From Candidatus Methanoperedens sp. (lineage in GTDB: Archaea; Halobacteriota; Methanosarcinia; Methanosarcinales; Methanoperedenaceae), in contig JAQUNZ010000001.1 of the NCBI GenBank assembly GCA_028717345.1, positions 1 through 64,000 on the forward strand: DNA of 64,000 nucleotides, in the 5' to 3' direction. This document shows positions 45,933 to 53,909 of this stretch, piece after piece (within the stretch, counting starts at the first letter, position 1; each line of letters opens with the position of its first letter). The notes under the pieces were generated by a model. The model saw only the letters and a list, made by a program, of their open reading frames with translations. It searched no databases and was not told where the DNA came from. The position numbers and the translations under genes are program-made.

Positions 45933-46868
45933 TCACCAGACGATTGCACCTTCGTTACGTGCTGTTGTGGTAAATACCAGTGCCTTCTCTCCAAGAAATT
46001 CCCCGGCTAGCTTCCTGAGTTCCTCCGCATCTTCCCCGAATGCATATACAGTAGGTCCGAAAGAACTCATTCCTGCTCCGTATGCCCCTCCTTCCCTGAG
46101 TATCTTCATCAATACGTTTGAAACAGGCTGATGCCTTACCTCTTTTTTCTTAAATCCAAGCTCCTGGATTGCATTTATGCTGCTGCCGAATGTTGATATA
46201 TCCTCTTCAAAAAGTGCGGGAAGAAGCTGCATCAGGATTATGTGTGAGAGTTCTTCAACCTCGCGCAGTGGAACCGGGCATTCTGTCTGGAAAATGTTTT
46301 CTTCTTTTTTCATCGAGGCGCCCTTCTGCTGGGGAATCGCGATCATAATATCCCATTCAGGGAAATCTTTTCTCAACAGGACAGGAGCAGGTGGAAGCCT
46401 GCTTGCTGCGGATGGGAGGAAGGCTTTTTTTTCGCTGAATTTGTGCCCCCCATCAAGTATGAATCCGCCGTTTTCAAATGCAGCAACACCTATTCCGCTA
46501 GTCCCACCCCTGCCAACTTTTAAAGCGATCTCGTTCACACTTAAACCCAGGTCGTACAGTCTGTTCACAGCCATACCAGCGGCAAGAGCAGCCTGCGTTC
46601 CCGAACCCATACCGATGTGGGATGGGTAATCCTTTTCAATATTAATTCGTATCCCTTCTCTATCGGGCAGTAGGGCTACCGCGCTGTTTTTCATGCGCTG
46701 TGCGTGTTCGCCGTTTCCTGTCACCTCAATTACATCGGATTTTTTAGCAGTGATGCTGATTACTGGATTATCAAGCGTAAGCCCGATACTGCCGTCCACA
46801 CGCCCGCGTGAGGCATTCATGTCTATAAGGGTCATGTGCAGGCGGGAGGGGGTGGTTATTTTTAACAT
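45933..46868 (-). CDS. mptG: Beta-ribofuranosylaminobenzene 5'-phosphate synthase
   Basis: A GHMP-fold enzyme condensing PRPP with 4-hydroxybenzoate in tetrahydromethanopterin synthesis. It starts LKITTPSRLHMTLIDMN, has the glycine-rich SHIGMGSGTQAALAAGMAVNRL near residue 85, GRGGTSGIGVAAFENGGFILDGGH, and a C-terminal GMSSFGPTVYAF. Presence of this gene implies an H4MPT-based C1 pathway. I chose ATG 46868 (MLKITTPSRLH) over two upstream methionines. It is transcribed toward hdrC with about 110 bases between. Confidence 0.9.
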   Translation of the reverse strand: MLKITTPSRLHMTLIDMNASRGRVDGSIGLTLDNPVISITAKKSDVIEVTGNGEHAQRMKNSAVALLPDREGIRINIEKDYPSHIGMGSGTQAALAAGMAVNRLYDLGLSVNEIALKVGRGGTSGIGVAAFENGGFILDGGHKFSEKKAFLPSAASRLPPAPVLLRKDFPEWDIMIAIPQQKGASMKKEENIFQTECPVPLREVEELSHIILMQLLPALFEEDISTFGSSINAIQELGFKKKEVRHQPVSNVLMKILREGGAYGAGMSSFGPTVYAFGEDAEELRKLAGEFLGEKALVFTTTARNEGAIVW

Positions 46869-47020
46869 GAAAATCATTAGCATTTATTGTGGATTTTTTA
46901 TTATATAGCCACATTTGTATAAATACTATTTGACATGATTTTCCGCTTGTGACAGGAGCCTAACATTACATCTTTCCAAGTGTCCTGTTATTCTGGCTTT
47001 TTCTCTTGTGTTTTCAGTCA

Positions 47021-47300
47021 CAAACCCCGTACAAATGTACGAGGCATGTAGCTATCGTTTTCTTTATTTCTCTCTATTATATTCATACTTATCTTGTTCG
47101 CGAATATACTTTTCCACGACTTCCCAGCCATTCCCAACCGATCCAGGAAAACGGCAGGTGCCCAGAAGTGCTCACCACACCATTCGCATAAATGGGGAAA
47201 TTCTTTCCGCAATATCCTGCTTGAACTGCCTTAGATTCGTTTCGCAATGTAACTCAGGGAGTATTTCGGGGAGCTTTGAAAAAACATATATCCCAATAGA
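47021..47300 (-). mobile_element. Relic of an IS200-type element (tnpA 3' end)
   Basis: Minus-strand pieces in several frames reconstruct the C-terminal part of an IS200/IS605 TnpA: RISPFMRMVW, then GEHFWAPAVF, then GWEVVEKYIREQDKYEYNREK ending at TAA 47064-47066. Just beyond, CCTCGTAC-ATTT-GTACGGGG (47025-47044) is a hairpin like the right end of these elements. Frameshifts and the missing 5' half make it inactive. It explains the otherwise gene-free 46869-47313 interval. Confidence 0.6.
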
Positions 47301-47313
47301 ATAATCAATAATC

Positions 47314-47916
47314 ATGCTTACTGAAAAAGAGGGGGACATAGCAGTTAAACTTGCCCGCAAAGCAATCGAAGAATACCTGGGAAGCGGGAAAAAGATCAAA
47401 CCAGATAATCTTCCACCCGTATTTCGTGAGAAACGCGGGGTTTTCGTCACACTGAACAAAACATCAGAAAAAAAAGAGCTTCGCGGCTGCATCGGAAGAC
47501 CATATCCTGTAATGCGGCTGGGGGAAGCTATAATCACATCAGCTATAAATGCAGCCCTGGAAGATCCGCGCTTTGATCCTGTAAGAAAAGAGGAGACAGA
47601 CAGCATAGTGATCGAAGTTACGGTGCTCACTGTTCCAGAACTTATCAAAGAAAAACCCCAGAAAATCCCTGAAAAGATAGTGATAGGAAAGGACGGGCTT
47701 ATCGTTGCAACAGCCAGGTCACAGGGGCTTCTCCTGCCTCAGGTGGCGGTGGAACATAATTTCGATGCTGTGGAGTTCCTCTGCCAGACATGCATGAAGG
47801 CAGGGCTCATGCCTGACGCATGGCTTTCTGGCGCACAGGTATATTCATTCGAAGGTCAAATTTTCGAAGAACTCCAGCCAGGCGGGGAGATAAGGGAAAA
47901 ACTATTAACCTCATGA
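47314..47916 (+). CDS. AMMECR1 family protein
   Basis: A 200-residue protein of the widely conserved AMMECR1 family, with the hallmark [29 protein letters not shown] near residue 55 and [16 protein letters not shown] near the C-terminus. In related systems it is linked to MEMO-type proteins; the biochemical role is unsettled. It starts at ATG 47314 just after the IS200 relic and is followed by a DUF2111 gene 25 bases later. Confidence 0.9.
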   Translation: MLTEKEGDIAVKLARKAIEEYLGSGKKIKPDNLPPVFREKRGVFVTLNKTSEKKELRGCIGRPYPVMRLGEAIITSAINAALEDPRFDPVRKEETDSIVIEVTVLTVPELIKEKPQKIPEKIVIGKDGLIVATARSQGLLLPQVAVEHNFDAVEFLCQTCMKAGLMPDAWLSGAQVYSFEGQIFEELQPGGEIREKLLTS

Positions 47917-47941
47917 TACATCTTTAAATTGGGTGATAAAA

Positions 47942-48331
47942 ATGGCTATTATCAATTTATATGAAAATTCATCCAGCAAGGAGGTACTTCCTGTTGCTAT
48001 GATGGTGCATGAACTATTCTCACTTCCCGTCACCATGCGAAGCAGGAACAAAAAAGGGGTAAGGATTGAGAAAGGAAAGGTCGTTGATATGGATTATACA
48101 GGTCCTGTACTTGAAGATGCGCTTTCCAGAAATTGTGTGATACATACAATACCTGAAAACGGGGCATATAAGGGCGTACCAGTTGTTGTCGCTCCGGTCC
48201 GGGACAGCAGCGGGGAAGCAGTAGCAGCTATCGGCGTTGTGGATGTGGTTTGCACGATCGACCTGGCGGCTGTGTTCGGAAGTTACCCCCAGATAGTGAA
48301 GCAGGTGGAGGAGCGGAAAAAGAAATTCTGA
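47942..48331 (+). CDS. DUF2111 family protein
   Basis: 129 residues, a small alpha/beta protein conserved mainly in methanogens and relatives, with LSRNCVIHTIPENGAYKGVPVVVAPVRDSSGEAVAAIGVVD as its conserved core. The function is unknown. Its start could be ATG 47942, preceded by GGGTGA, or a GTG at 47933. It lies between AMMECR1 and L40e on the same strand. Confidence 0.8.
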   Translation: MAIINLYENSSSKEVLPVAMMVHELFSLPVTMRSRNKKGVRIEKGKVVDMDYTGPVLEDALSRNCVIHTIPENGAYKGVPVVVAPVRDSSGEAVAAIGVVDVVCTIDLAAVFGSYPQIVKQVEERKKKF

Positions 48332-48384
48332 GCAAAGGGTTAAATCTTATGACATTATAGTAGGCAGTCCACCAGAGGTTAAAT

Positions 48385-48543
48385 ATGGCAAGATTTCCAG
48401 AAGCGGAAAAAGTACTTTTACACATGCAGATTTGCATGAAATGCAATGCGCGCAATTCAATGCGAGCAACACGATGCAGAAAATGCGGATATACGGGTCT
48501 TAGACCAAAATCAAAGGAAATAAAAGGCAAAGGAACGTCGTAA
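48385..48543 (+). CDS. rpl40e: 50S ribosomal protein L40e
   Basis: A 52-residue basic zinc-ribbon protein ([21 protein letters not shown]..., [14 protein letters not shown]), the archaeal homologue of eukaryotic eL40 without a ubiquitin fusion. It is too short for the ORF track; ATG 48385 to TAA 48543, with AGAGGTT about six bases before the start. It ends six bases before the GGGPS gene, so the two probably share a transcript. Confidence 0.92.
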   Translation: MARFPEAEKVLLHMQICMKCNARNSMRATRCRKCGYTGLRPKSKEIKGKGTS

Positions 48544-48549
48544 GTTAAT

Positions 48550-49296
48550 ATGGGTATAGAGGACCGCCTCAACCAGATAGTAAAAAAAGACGGTGCCGTC
48601 CACCTGACCCTTCTTGATCCCGATTCCCAGCAGCCTGATGTTGCGGGAAATATGGCAAGAGAGGCAGAATCCGGCGGCACTGATGCGATCATGGTAGGCG
48701 GTTCTACCGGCGCCACAGGGGTAGTAGTTGAAGAGACCGTTAAAGCGATAAAAGCTGCATGTTCTCTTCCTGTAATTCTTTTTCCCGCAAACCCGGGAGG
48801 GGTAAGCGAAAGCGCTGATGCTATTTTTTTCATGAGCCTTCTGAATTCAAGGGACATTAATTACATCACAACAAGCCAGATGATAGGCGCGCCTCTTGTC
48901 TATAAGCATGGCATTGAACCCATCTCAATGGCGTATATCGTAATAGAACCAGGCGGAGCTGCAGGCTGGGTTGGAGATGCACGGTTAATACCCAGGAACA
49001 GACCTAAATTTGCAGTTGCTTATGCTCTTGCGGCAAAATATCTGGGCATGCATTACATTTATCTTGAAGCAGGCTCAGGCGCAGATAAACCAGTTCCTGT
49101 TGAAATGGTGGCTGCTGTGAAAAAAGCAGTCGGTGAAGAAACAAAAGTGATCGTAGGGGGCGGCATCCGCGACGGGAAAACAGCAAGAGAGCGGGTAAAA
49201 GCAGGAGCTGACATGATAGTGACTGGAACGATCGTGGAACAGGTCGAAGATGTCAGAGGGAAGATAGAAGAACTTGTCAGTGCAATCAAATCATAA
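48550..49296 (+). CDS. Geranylgeranylglyceryl phosphate synthase
   Basis: Forms the first ether bond of archaeal lipids from sn-glycerol-1-phosphate and GGPP. The 248-residue TIM-barrel protein has HLTLLDPDSQ at the N-terminus, AIMVGGSTGATG, ILFPANPGGVS, YLEAGSGADKPV and VGGGIRDGKTA, all characteristic of group II GGGPS. It confirms the archaeal origin of the region. It directly follows L40e. Confidence 0.95.
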   Translation: MGIEDRLNQIVKKDGAVHLTLLDPDSQQPDVAGNMAREAESGGTDAIMVGGSTGATGVVVEETVKAIKAACSLPVILFPANPGGVSESADAIFFMSLLNSRDINYITTSQMIGAPLVYKHGIEPISMAYIVIEPGGAAGWVGDARLIPRNRPKFAVAYALAAKYLGMHYIYLEAGSGADKPVPVEMVAAVKKAVGEETKVIVGGGIRDGKTARERVKAGADMIVTGTIVEQVEDVRGKIEELVSAIKS

Positions 49297-49315
49297 ACGC
49301 AAAGCATAGCAATAA

Positions 49316-49348
49316 ATCTGCGTTAATCAGCGTTCATCTGCGGTTTCT
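49316..49348 (-). repeat. Dispersed repeat copy B
   Basis: The reverse complement, GAAACCGCAGATGAACGCTG then ATTAACGCAGATT, matches the copy at 43377-43410 at about 28 of 33 positions. It lies between GGGPS and the SDR gene. Confidence 0.6.
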
Positions 49349-49350
49349 TT

Positions 49351-50238
49351 CTAATTATTCTCAATAATCAAACTGATACTTTCTCCAAAAGATATTGGCT
49401 CAAATCCAAATATCTTTTTCAGGTCATTCGCCTCGCAGACCATATTGTTTCCCAGTGATTCAATAAGCCAGTAAACCACATTCGAGTTCACAGATGACAT
49501 TTTACCAAGTACCAGAGATGATAGCCAGTGCCATGAACCCGGAATATGAATAAAAATTCTGTTATATCCAAGCTCGCGCGCGTATTCCCGCATAAGTTCC
49601 TCATAAGTAAATACTTCAGAGCATCCGATGTCATAACATTTGTTCAGAGTCTCTTTTTTATCTAGACATTCCACAAGATATCGTATGACATCCCCGATAA
49701 AAATAGGCTGGACGCGGGTATTTGCCCAGTTAAAGACCGGAATTATTGGAACTCTTCTCACAGCGGTATCAAGTATCTCAAAGGCTGCGCCGCCCCTTCC
49801 TATAATCACAGATGCCCTGAATATCGTGTAGTTTATGCCGCTTGACCTTATTATTTCCTCAACCTCTTTCCTGCTTGCAAGGTGATGCGAGAGTTTTTCA
49901 CGCGGATCGCTCATCCCGGTCAGATGGATTATTCTTTTTACTCCATTTATCTTGCAGGCTTTCACCATGCTGGTTATTGCTCTCCTGTCAAGTATGTCGA
50001 ATTTCTCCTGTTCCTTTTGTTTCCCCATCATATGTATGAAATAATAAACAGTATCAACTCCTTGAGTGGCTTTCACAAGGGATTCAGGATCAAGGACATC
50101 CCCGGTCACATAAGAAATATTCGGGTTTTTTGAATCTACTGTTTTTCTCACAAGGCATCGTATCCTGACGTTTTTTTTTGATAGCTCCTTCAGAACAAGC
50201 CCGCCGATAAAACCAGTAGCTCCTGTGAGCAGGATCAT
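49351..50238 (-). CDS. NAD(P)-binding epimerase/SDR family protein
   Basis: A 295-residue extended/atypical short-chain dehydrogenase fold with MILLTGATGFIGGLVLKEL at the start, a YFIHMMG loop and HLTGMSDP in place of the classical YxxxK site, as in NmrA-like or complex I assembly-type members. The substrate is unknown. ATG 50238 is chosen because the Rossmann motif starts there; the ORF track start at 50301 is only 36 bases from the divergent gene. That divergent gene is the citrate synthase-like enzyme. Confidence 0.75.
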   Translation of the reverse strand: MILLTGATGFIGGLVLKELSKKNVRIRCLVRKTVDSKNPNISYVTGDVLDPESLVKATQGVDTVYYFIHMMGKQKEQEKFDILDRRAITSMVKACKINGVKRIIHLTGMSDPREKLSHHLASRKEVEEIIRSSGINYTIFRASVIIGRGGAAFEILDTAVRRVPIIPVFNWANTRVQPIFIGDVIRYLVECLDKKETLNKCYDIGCSEVFTYEELMREYARELGYNRIFIHIPGSWHWLSSLVLGKMSSVNSNVVYWLIESLGNNMVCEANDLKKIFGFEPISFGESISLIIENN

Positions 50239-50336
50239 GATATTATCTGATGATGCCGGCTGCCTTAAGACTTCCTGCCTGAAATAAACACCCTGAACCA
50301 CAAGGAATATAAATTCTTATAACAATCAGACCTCCA

Positions 50337-51635
50337 ATGAAAGTCTATAAATCATACGAGGACCTGCCCAGGATAAAACTCCCGCTGGGGCAGGATGTAT
50401 TTATAAGTGACAGCACTATCCGCGACGGCTCACAGATGGCAGGGATAGTGATGAAAAAAAAGCACAAGACCGAGATTTATGAATATCTTCATAAGATCGG
50501 GATCGAGAAGCTTGAGACTTTCGTCTATAATGAACGCGACAGGGAAGCAGTCAAAGAAATGCTTGACAGGGGTTATGAATTCCCGGAAGTTACAGGATGG
50601 GCGCGCGCCAATCCAAAGGATATTGATTTCGTACTGAGCATGGACGGCATAAAGGAAACAGGTATCCTCATGTCTGTTTCAGATTCTCATGTTATTGATA
50701 AGATGGGGCTTGCAAGCCGCGAAGAGGCAGAGAAAAAATATACCGATGCGCTGCAGTATGCAGTTGATCATGGTCTCAGGACAAGGGCGCATATCGAAGA
50801 TATGACACGTGCAGATAACGAAGGATTTGTATTCCCGCTTATAGAAAAACTTCTTGAGATCGACCCGGACTGCATTATACGCCTTTGCGATACAGTGGGC
50901 TTTGGCGTGCCGTTCCCTGAGGCTGATGAGCCATATGGTATTCCATATATTGTCAGGAGATTGCGCCAGATCGGGACAAAGAACATTGAAACTCATATCC
51001 ATGATGATTTCGGTATGTCAGTGGCATGTTCCATTGCAGGATACTGGTACGGCGCGAACTGGTCAAGCCTGACTTTCCTGGGAATAGGTGAACGGGCAGG
51101 TAATGCCGAACTTGAGAAAGTCGCCCTGTTCCTGATACAGCGTGTGGAAGGATTCCAGAAATACGACCTTAGATCAGTTACTGAATTTGCTGATTTTATG
51201 GAAAGGGAGATCGGAATAAGGGTGCCGCGCAACAAATCCGTAGTGGGGAAGAACATCTTTGCCCACGAGAGCGGCATACATACCGCAGGCATTATAAAAA
51301 ATCCATTCACTTACGAGCCCTATCCGCCTGAAATAGTTGGCGGAAAAAGGCAGTTGATGATAGGGGATTCTTCCGGACTTGAAGTGATAAGGTTCAAGGT
51401 AGAGGAGACGCTGAATGATCTGATGCATGTGGACACGAAGATCGATAAGAACGATCCGCGCGTGAAAGCAATACAAGCTGATATCCAGAAATTGTATAAT
51501 GAGGAGAAGCGCATATCTGCGATATCTGATGAGGAACTCAAGAAATTCGTTGAGAAATATTTCATGCTTGGGTCTATCATCGAGGAACACAGCGCCAACG
51601 GGATGCATAATTCGAAAAAAGCAAAGAAAAAATAA
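50337..51635 (+). CDS. Re-citrate synthase/homocitrate synthase-like enzyme
   Basis: A 432-residue HMG-CoA lyase-like TIM barrel that condenses an acyl-CoA with a 2-oxo acid. DSTIRDGSQMAG near residue 23, METHIHDDFGMS (ETHIHDDFG) near residue 220 and the HESGIHTAG motif near 315 are the metal and substrate sites. DREAVKEMLDRGYEFPEVTGW and ETGILMSVSDSHV recall the Re-citrate synthase branch of anaerobes more than LeuA or AksA; this is from memory. Homocitrate or another product remains possible. It is a stand-alone gene. Confidence 0.7.
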   Translation: MKVYKSYEDLPRIKLPLGQDVFISDSTIRDGSQMAGIVMKKKHKTEIYEYLHKIGIEKLETFVYNERDREAVKEMLDRGYEFPEVTGWARANPKDIDFVLSMDGIKETGILMSVSDSHVIDKMGLASREEAEKKYTDALQYAVDHGLRTRAHIEDMTRADNEGFVFPLIEKLLEIDPDCIIRLCDTVGFGVPFPEADEPYGIPYIVRRLRQIGTKNIETHIHDDFGMSVACSIAGYWYGANWSSLTFLGIGERAGNAELEKVALFLIQRVEGFQKYDLRSVTEFADFMEREIGIRVPRNKSVVGKNIFAHESGIHTAGIIKNPFTYEPYPPEIVGGKRQLMIGDSSGLEVIRFKVEETLNDLMHVDTKIDKNDPRVKAIQADIQKLYNEEKRISAISDEELKKFVEKYFMLGSIIEEHSANGMHNSKKAKKK

Positions 51636-51691
51636 TGCTTTTTCGGATGTAAACATATATAAACCCTTGAAGCGAATAGCTGACAGGGATT

Positions 51692-52684
51692 ATGAAATCA
51701 GAGAAAGTTATTGTAACACTGCTGGGTGCGATATTTGTTGTATCAATTGCCATTGTACTGATAAATAGCGATGCTCTCATAACTGAAAAAGAATACAAAC
51801 CATCTGCATACTTTTCCATACGCGAGATCGATGTAAAACCTGTTGAGGTAACAAGCTCCCTGATAGAGGTTAACGTCACCGCATACATTTATCACGGCGA
51901 AGGTGAGGCAAAGAACCCCATAATGCTGATACGTGCGATAAACAGCAACACTGGTCTGCATGAGGCTGAAGTCTCTACCCCCATACCTGAGAGCGACAGT
52001 GATAAAACAGTAACAGCTTCAGCGAAATTAAAAGTAGAACTAAACGGGAACTATGACCTCAGGATACTGCTATATGACAACGGCAGCATCAGGGAGAGCG
52101 GTTCGGTGGGAATAAAAGGTTTGAATGCGCTGACGCCTGCTGCAAAAAAGAGCGGTATCGAGGTCAATAATATTGATTTTATCGTAGCAGGAGCATCAGG
52201 CGGAATTGCATCAATAAGGTCTGATATATACCTTGAGAACAAATGGGCAGCGCCCTCTGAGAACATGAACATGATCGTCAAGGCGCGGCAGGCTGAATCG
52301 AACCTTCTTGCTGATAAAAAAACATCCGAGACAGGAGTCGTCGCAGGTGAAGCTACATCTGTAAAAAGCGTCCAGCTTGATGTGCCTGAGGGTTATAATT
52401 ATATGATGGTAGTAGAGCTCTGGAAAGGAGATGTTATGGTAAATACATGGGAGAAAGCGCTGATGCTGGCTCCCACAAAAACCGTCCCGAAAGAGAGCCA
52501 GGAGAAGAAGATGACCCTAGAAGTTTCTAAGTTCATGCGAGAGGGCGGCGCTGCGCCAGTTCCTGGAGCAACGATGGCTGCCGCTGCCGAGGCATATCCC
52601 ACAAAGAAACAGGAACCCGGGTTTGAGGTAATAGCAGCAATTGCTGCGCTGATATTGGTAATAGCATTAAGGAGGAGATCATAA
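51692..52684 (+). CDS. Secreted protein with PGF-CTERM-type sorting signal
   Basis: 330 residues. An N-terminal signal/anchor helix (VIVTLLGAIFVVSIAIVLI) is followed by two beta-sandwich domains of about 110-120 residues and a short linker. The end PGFEVIAAIAALILVIALRRRS (PGF, hydrophobic helix, arginine cluster) is a PGF-CTERM signal processed by archaeosortase ArtA. It is therefore probably lipid-anchored at the cell surface. The function is unknown. Its last base is the first of the next gene's ATG. Confidence 0.75.
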   Translation: MKSEKVIVTLLGAIFVVSIAIVLINSDALITEKEYKPSAYFSIREIDVKPVEVTSSLIEVNVTAYIYHGEGEAKNPIMLIRAINSNTGLHEAEVSTPIPESDSDKTVTASAKLKVELNGNYDLRILLYDNGSIRESGSVGIKGLNALTPAAKKSGIEVNNIDFIVAGASGGIASIRSDIYLENKWAAPSENMNMIVKARQAESNLLADKKTSETGVVAGEATSVKSVQLDVPEGYNYMMVVELWKGDVMVNTWEKALMLAPTKTVPKESQEKKMTLEVSKFMREGGAAPVPGATMAAAAEAYPTKKQEPGFEVIAAIAALILVIALRRRS

Positions 52685-52905
52685 TGATAAACCGGGAAAA
52701 ATTAGAGGATTATTTTTATCTTGGAACGTTCCTGATAGCAATGCTATTCGCATTACTGTCTGTAATTAAGATATATTTCTCTATTGAAGAACTTATTCGC
52801 GTCTGGTTCACCTACAAATATCAGAACATATTTCAGGCGCTTTATGGCATTTCAGTCCTGGCGATATGCGTCTATCTGATGAGGGAAAGACTCATAAAAA
52901 GATAG
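52684..52905 (+). CDS. Small two-helix membrane protein
   Basis: 73 residues with two hydrophobic helices (LGTFLIAMLFALLSVIKIYF and IFQALYGISVLAICVYLM) and a basic C-terminus (RERLIKR). It overlaps the preceding stop (TAATG) and has GGAGGA upstream, so it is translated with the PGF-CTERM protein and may act with it. I recognise no family. Confidence 0.65.
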   Translation: MINREKLEDYFYLGTFLIAMLFALLSVIKIYFSIEELIRVWFTYKYQNIFQALYGISVLAICVYLMRERLIKR

Positions 52906-52915
52906 AGTTGCTGTA

Positions 52916-52986
52916 GCCTGACACTAACCCGGAACTTCATCCGCTGGCGCATGCCGCTGTCCGTTGCCGTAACCCTAGTGTCAGGC
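52916..52986 (+). repeat. Inverted repeat after the small membrane protein
   Basis: GCCTGACACTA (52916-52926) and TAGTGTCAGGC (52976-52986) are perfect 11-base complements around a GC-rich 49-base loop. The whole 52906-53290 interval holds no convincing ORF, and its composition is richer in GC than its surroundings. It could be a terminator for the preceding pair or one end of a mobile repeat. Confidence 0.45.
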
Positions 52987-53135
52987 GATATCGCGTGTAC
53001 CGCATTGGGGTTGTCTGTACGGTCATAGATTTTGGCGTTGCCGTTCTCCCGCAAGGACCTATCAACACGATTTGCCCCAGATTTCGTAGGTCTGGAACAT
53101 TTATATATTGATTATTAAGTATATAGGGTTATCCA

Positions 53136-53258
53136 CGACTGTCACGCCAGTCGATTGCGTGCACACGTATGCCAGTGCGCTGGCATACGTGGACTTGAGG
53201 TATCACCGAATCACGCATCGGAAGGGCGTGTCCACGTATGCCCCGCAGGGCATACGTG
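53136..53258. repeat. Head-to-head palindromic repeat unit (REP/BIME-like)
   Basis: Three hairpins lie in a row: CGACTG/CAGTCG (53136-53153), CACGTATGCCAG-TGCG-CTGGCATACGTG (53164-53191) and CACGTATGCCC-CGCA-GGGCATACGTG (53233-53258). The last two are inverted copies of one unit of about 35 bases, so the segment can fold either as two local hairpins or as one long nested stem. No ORF is seen. Confidence 0.65.
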
Positions 53259-53290
53259 TGCGCGGAGTCGAGAACCCGCCGGGTTTCGGT

Positions 53291-53848
53291 TCATCCACGA
53301 AGCATCTTCATAATATCGTGTTTTGTCACCATGCCTACCACTACCCCTTTTTCAAGAACAAGAACCGCAGGATTCTTTTCCAGTATCCTTGAGACCGTAT
53401 TTGCATCAGAGGTGAGAGAGACCGTAGGGAAGGACTCACCCATGATATTTCGCACCAGTAGATGCGAGACTTTCTTGATATCCTGATCAGTCATGGATGA
53501 CACTATCTGGTCAGTGGATATGCTGCCAACAGGAACTCCTTTATCTATTACCGGCATCTGGGAAAATCCATGTTCCTCAAGTATGCGAACAGCATCCTCT
53601 ATCGAGCTGTCTGAAGTAGTATGAATGATGGGTGAATGCATAACGTCCCTGACAAGCACCTTTTCTTTGCGCGCAGCATCAAACGCATCGAATATCTTAT
53701 GCAGTGTGGAAAGCCTTGGATCAACATCACCGGATTCGATACGCGCAATCAGGGGCTGGCTCACGCCTGCACGGGTAGCAAGGTCGTGCTGGGTAAGACC
53801 CAATTCCAGACGCAGTTTTTTGAAATCTTCGGGTGTTGGTAGGAACAT
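53291..53848 (-). CDS. XRE-family regulator with paired CBS domains
   Basis: 185 residues. The N-terminal helix-turn-helix (KLRLELGLTQHDLATRAGVSQPLIARIESGDV, residues 10-45) binds DNA. Two CBS repeats (VLVRDVMHSPIIHTTSDSS... and LLVRNIMGESFPTVSLTSDANT) form an adenine-nucleotide- or SAM-sensing Bateman module. XRE-CBS proteins are common in euryarchaea. A TATA-like AATATATTA stretch precedes its ATG. Its C-terminus adjoins the palindromic repeat region. Confidence 0.85.
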   Translation of the reverse strand: MFLPTPEDFKKLRLELGLTQHDLATRAGVSQPLIARIESGDVDPRLSTLHKIFDAFDAARKEKVLVRDVMHSPIIHTTSDSSIEDAVRILEEHGFSQMPVIDKGVPVGSISTDQIVSSMTDQDIKKVSHLLVRNIMGESFPTVSLTSDANTVSRILEKNPAVLVLEKGVVVGMVTKHDIMKMLRG

Positions 53849-53909
53849 AATATATTACTATGGGTAATTAAATGTATATCAATATTACTGTGGGATATAA
53901 TATCATATT

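Noticed and set aside
45823-45994. 57-residue N-terminal extension of HdrC
   Set aside because: HdrC proteins begin shortly before the first cluster motif. The extension overlaps the promoter region and the end of mptG.
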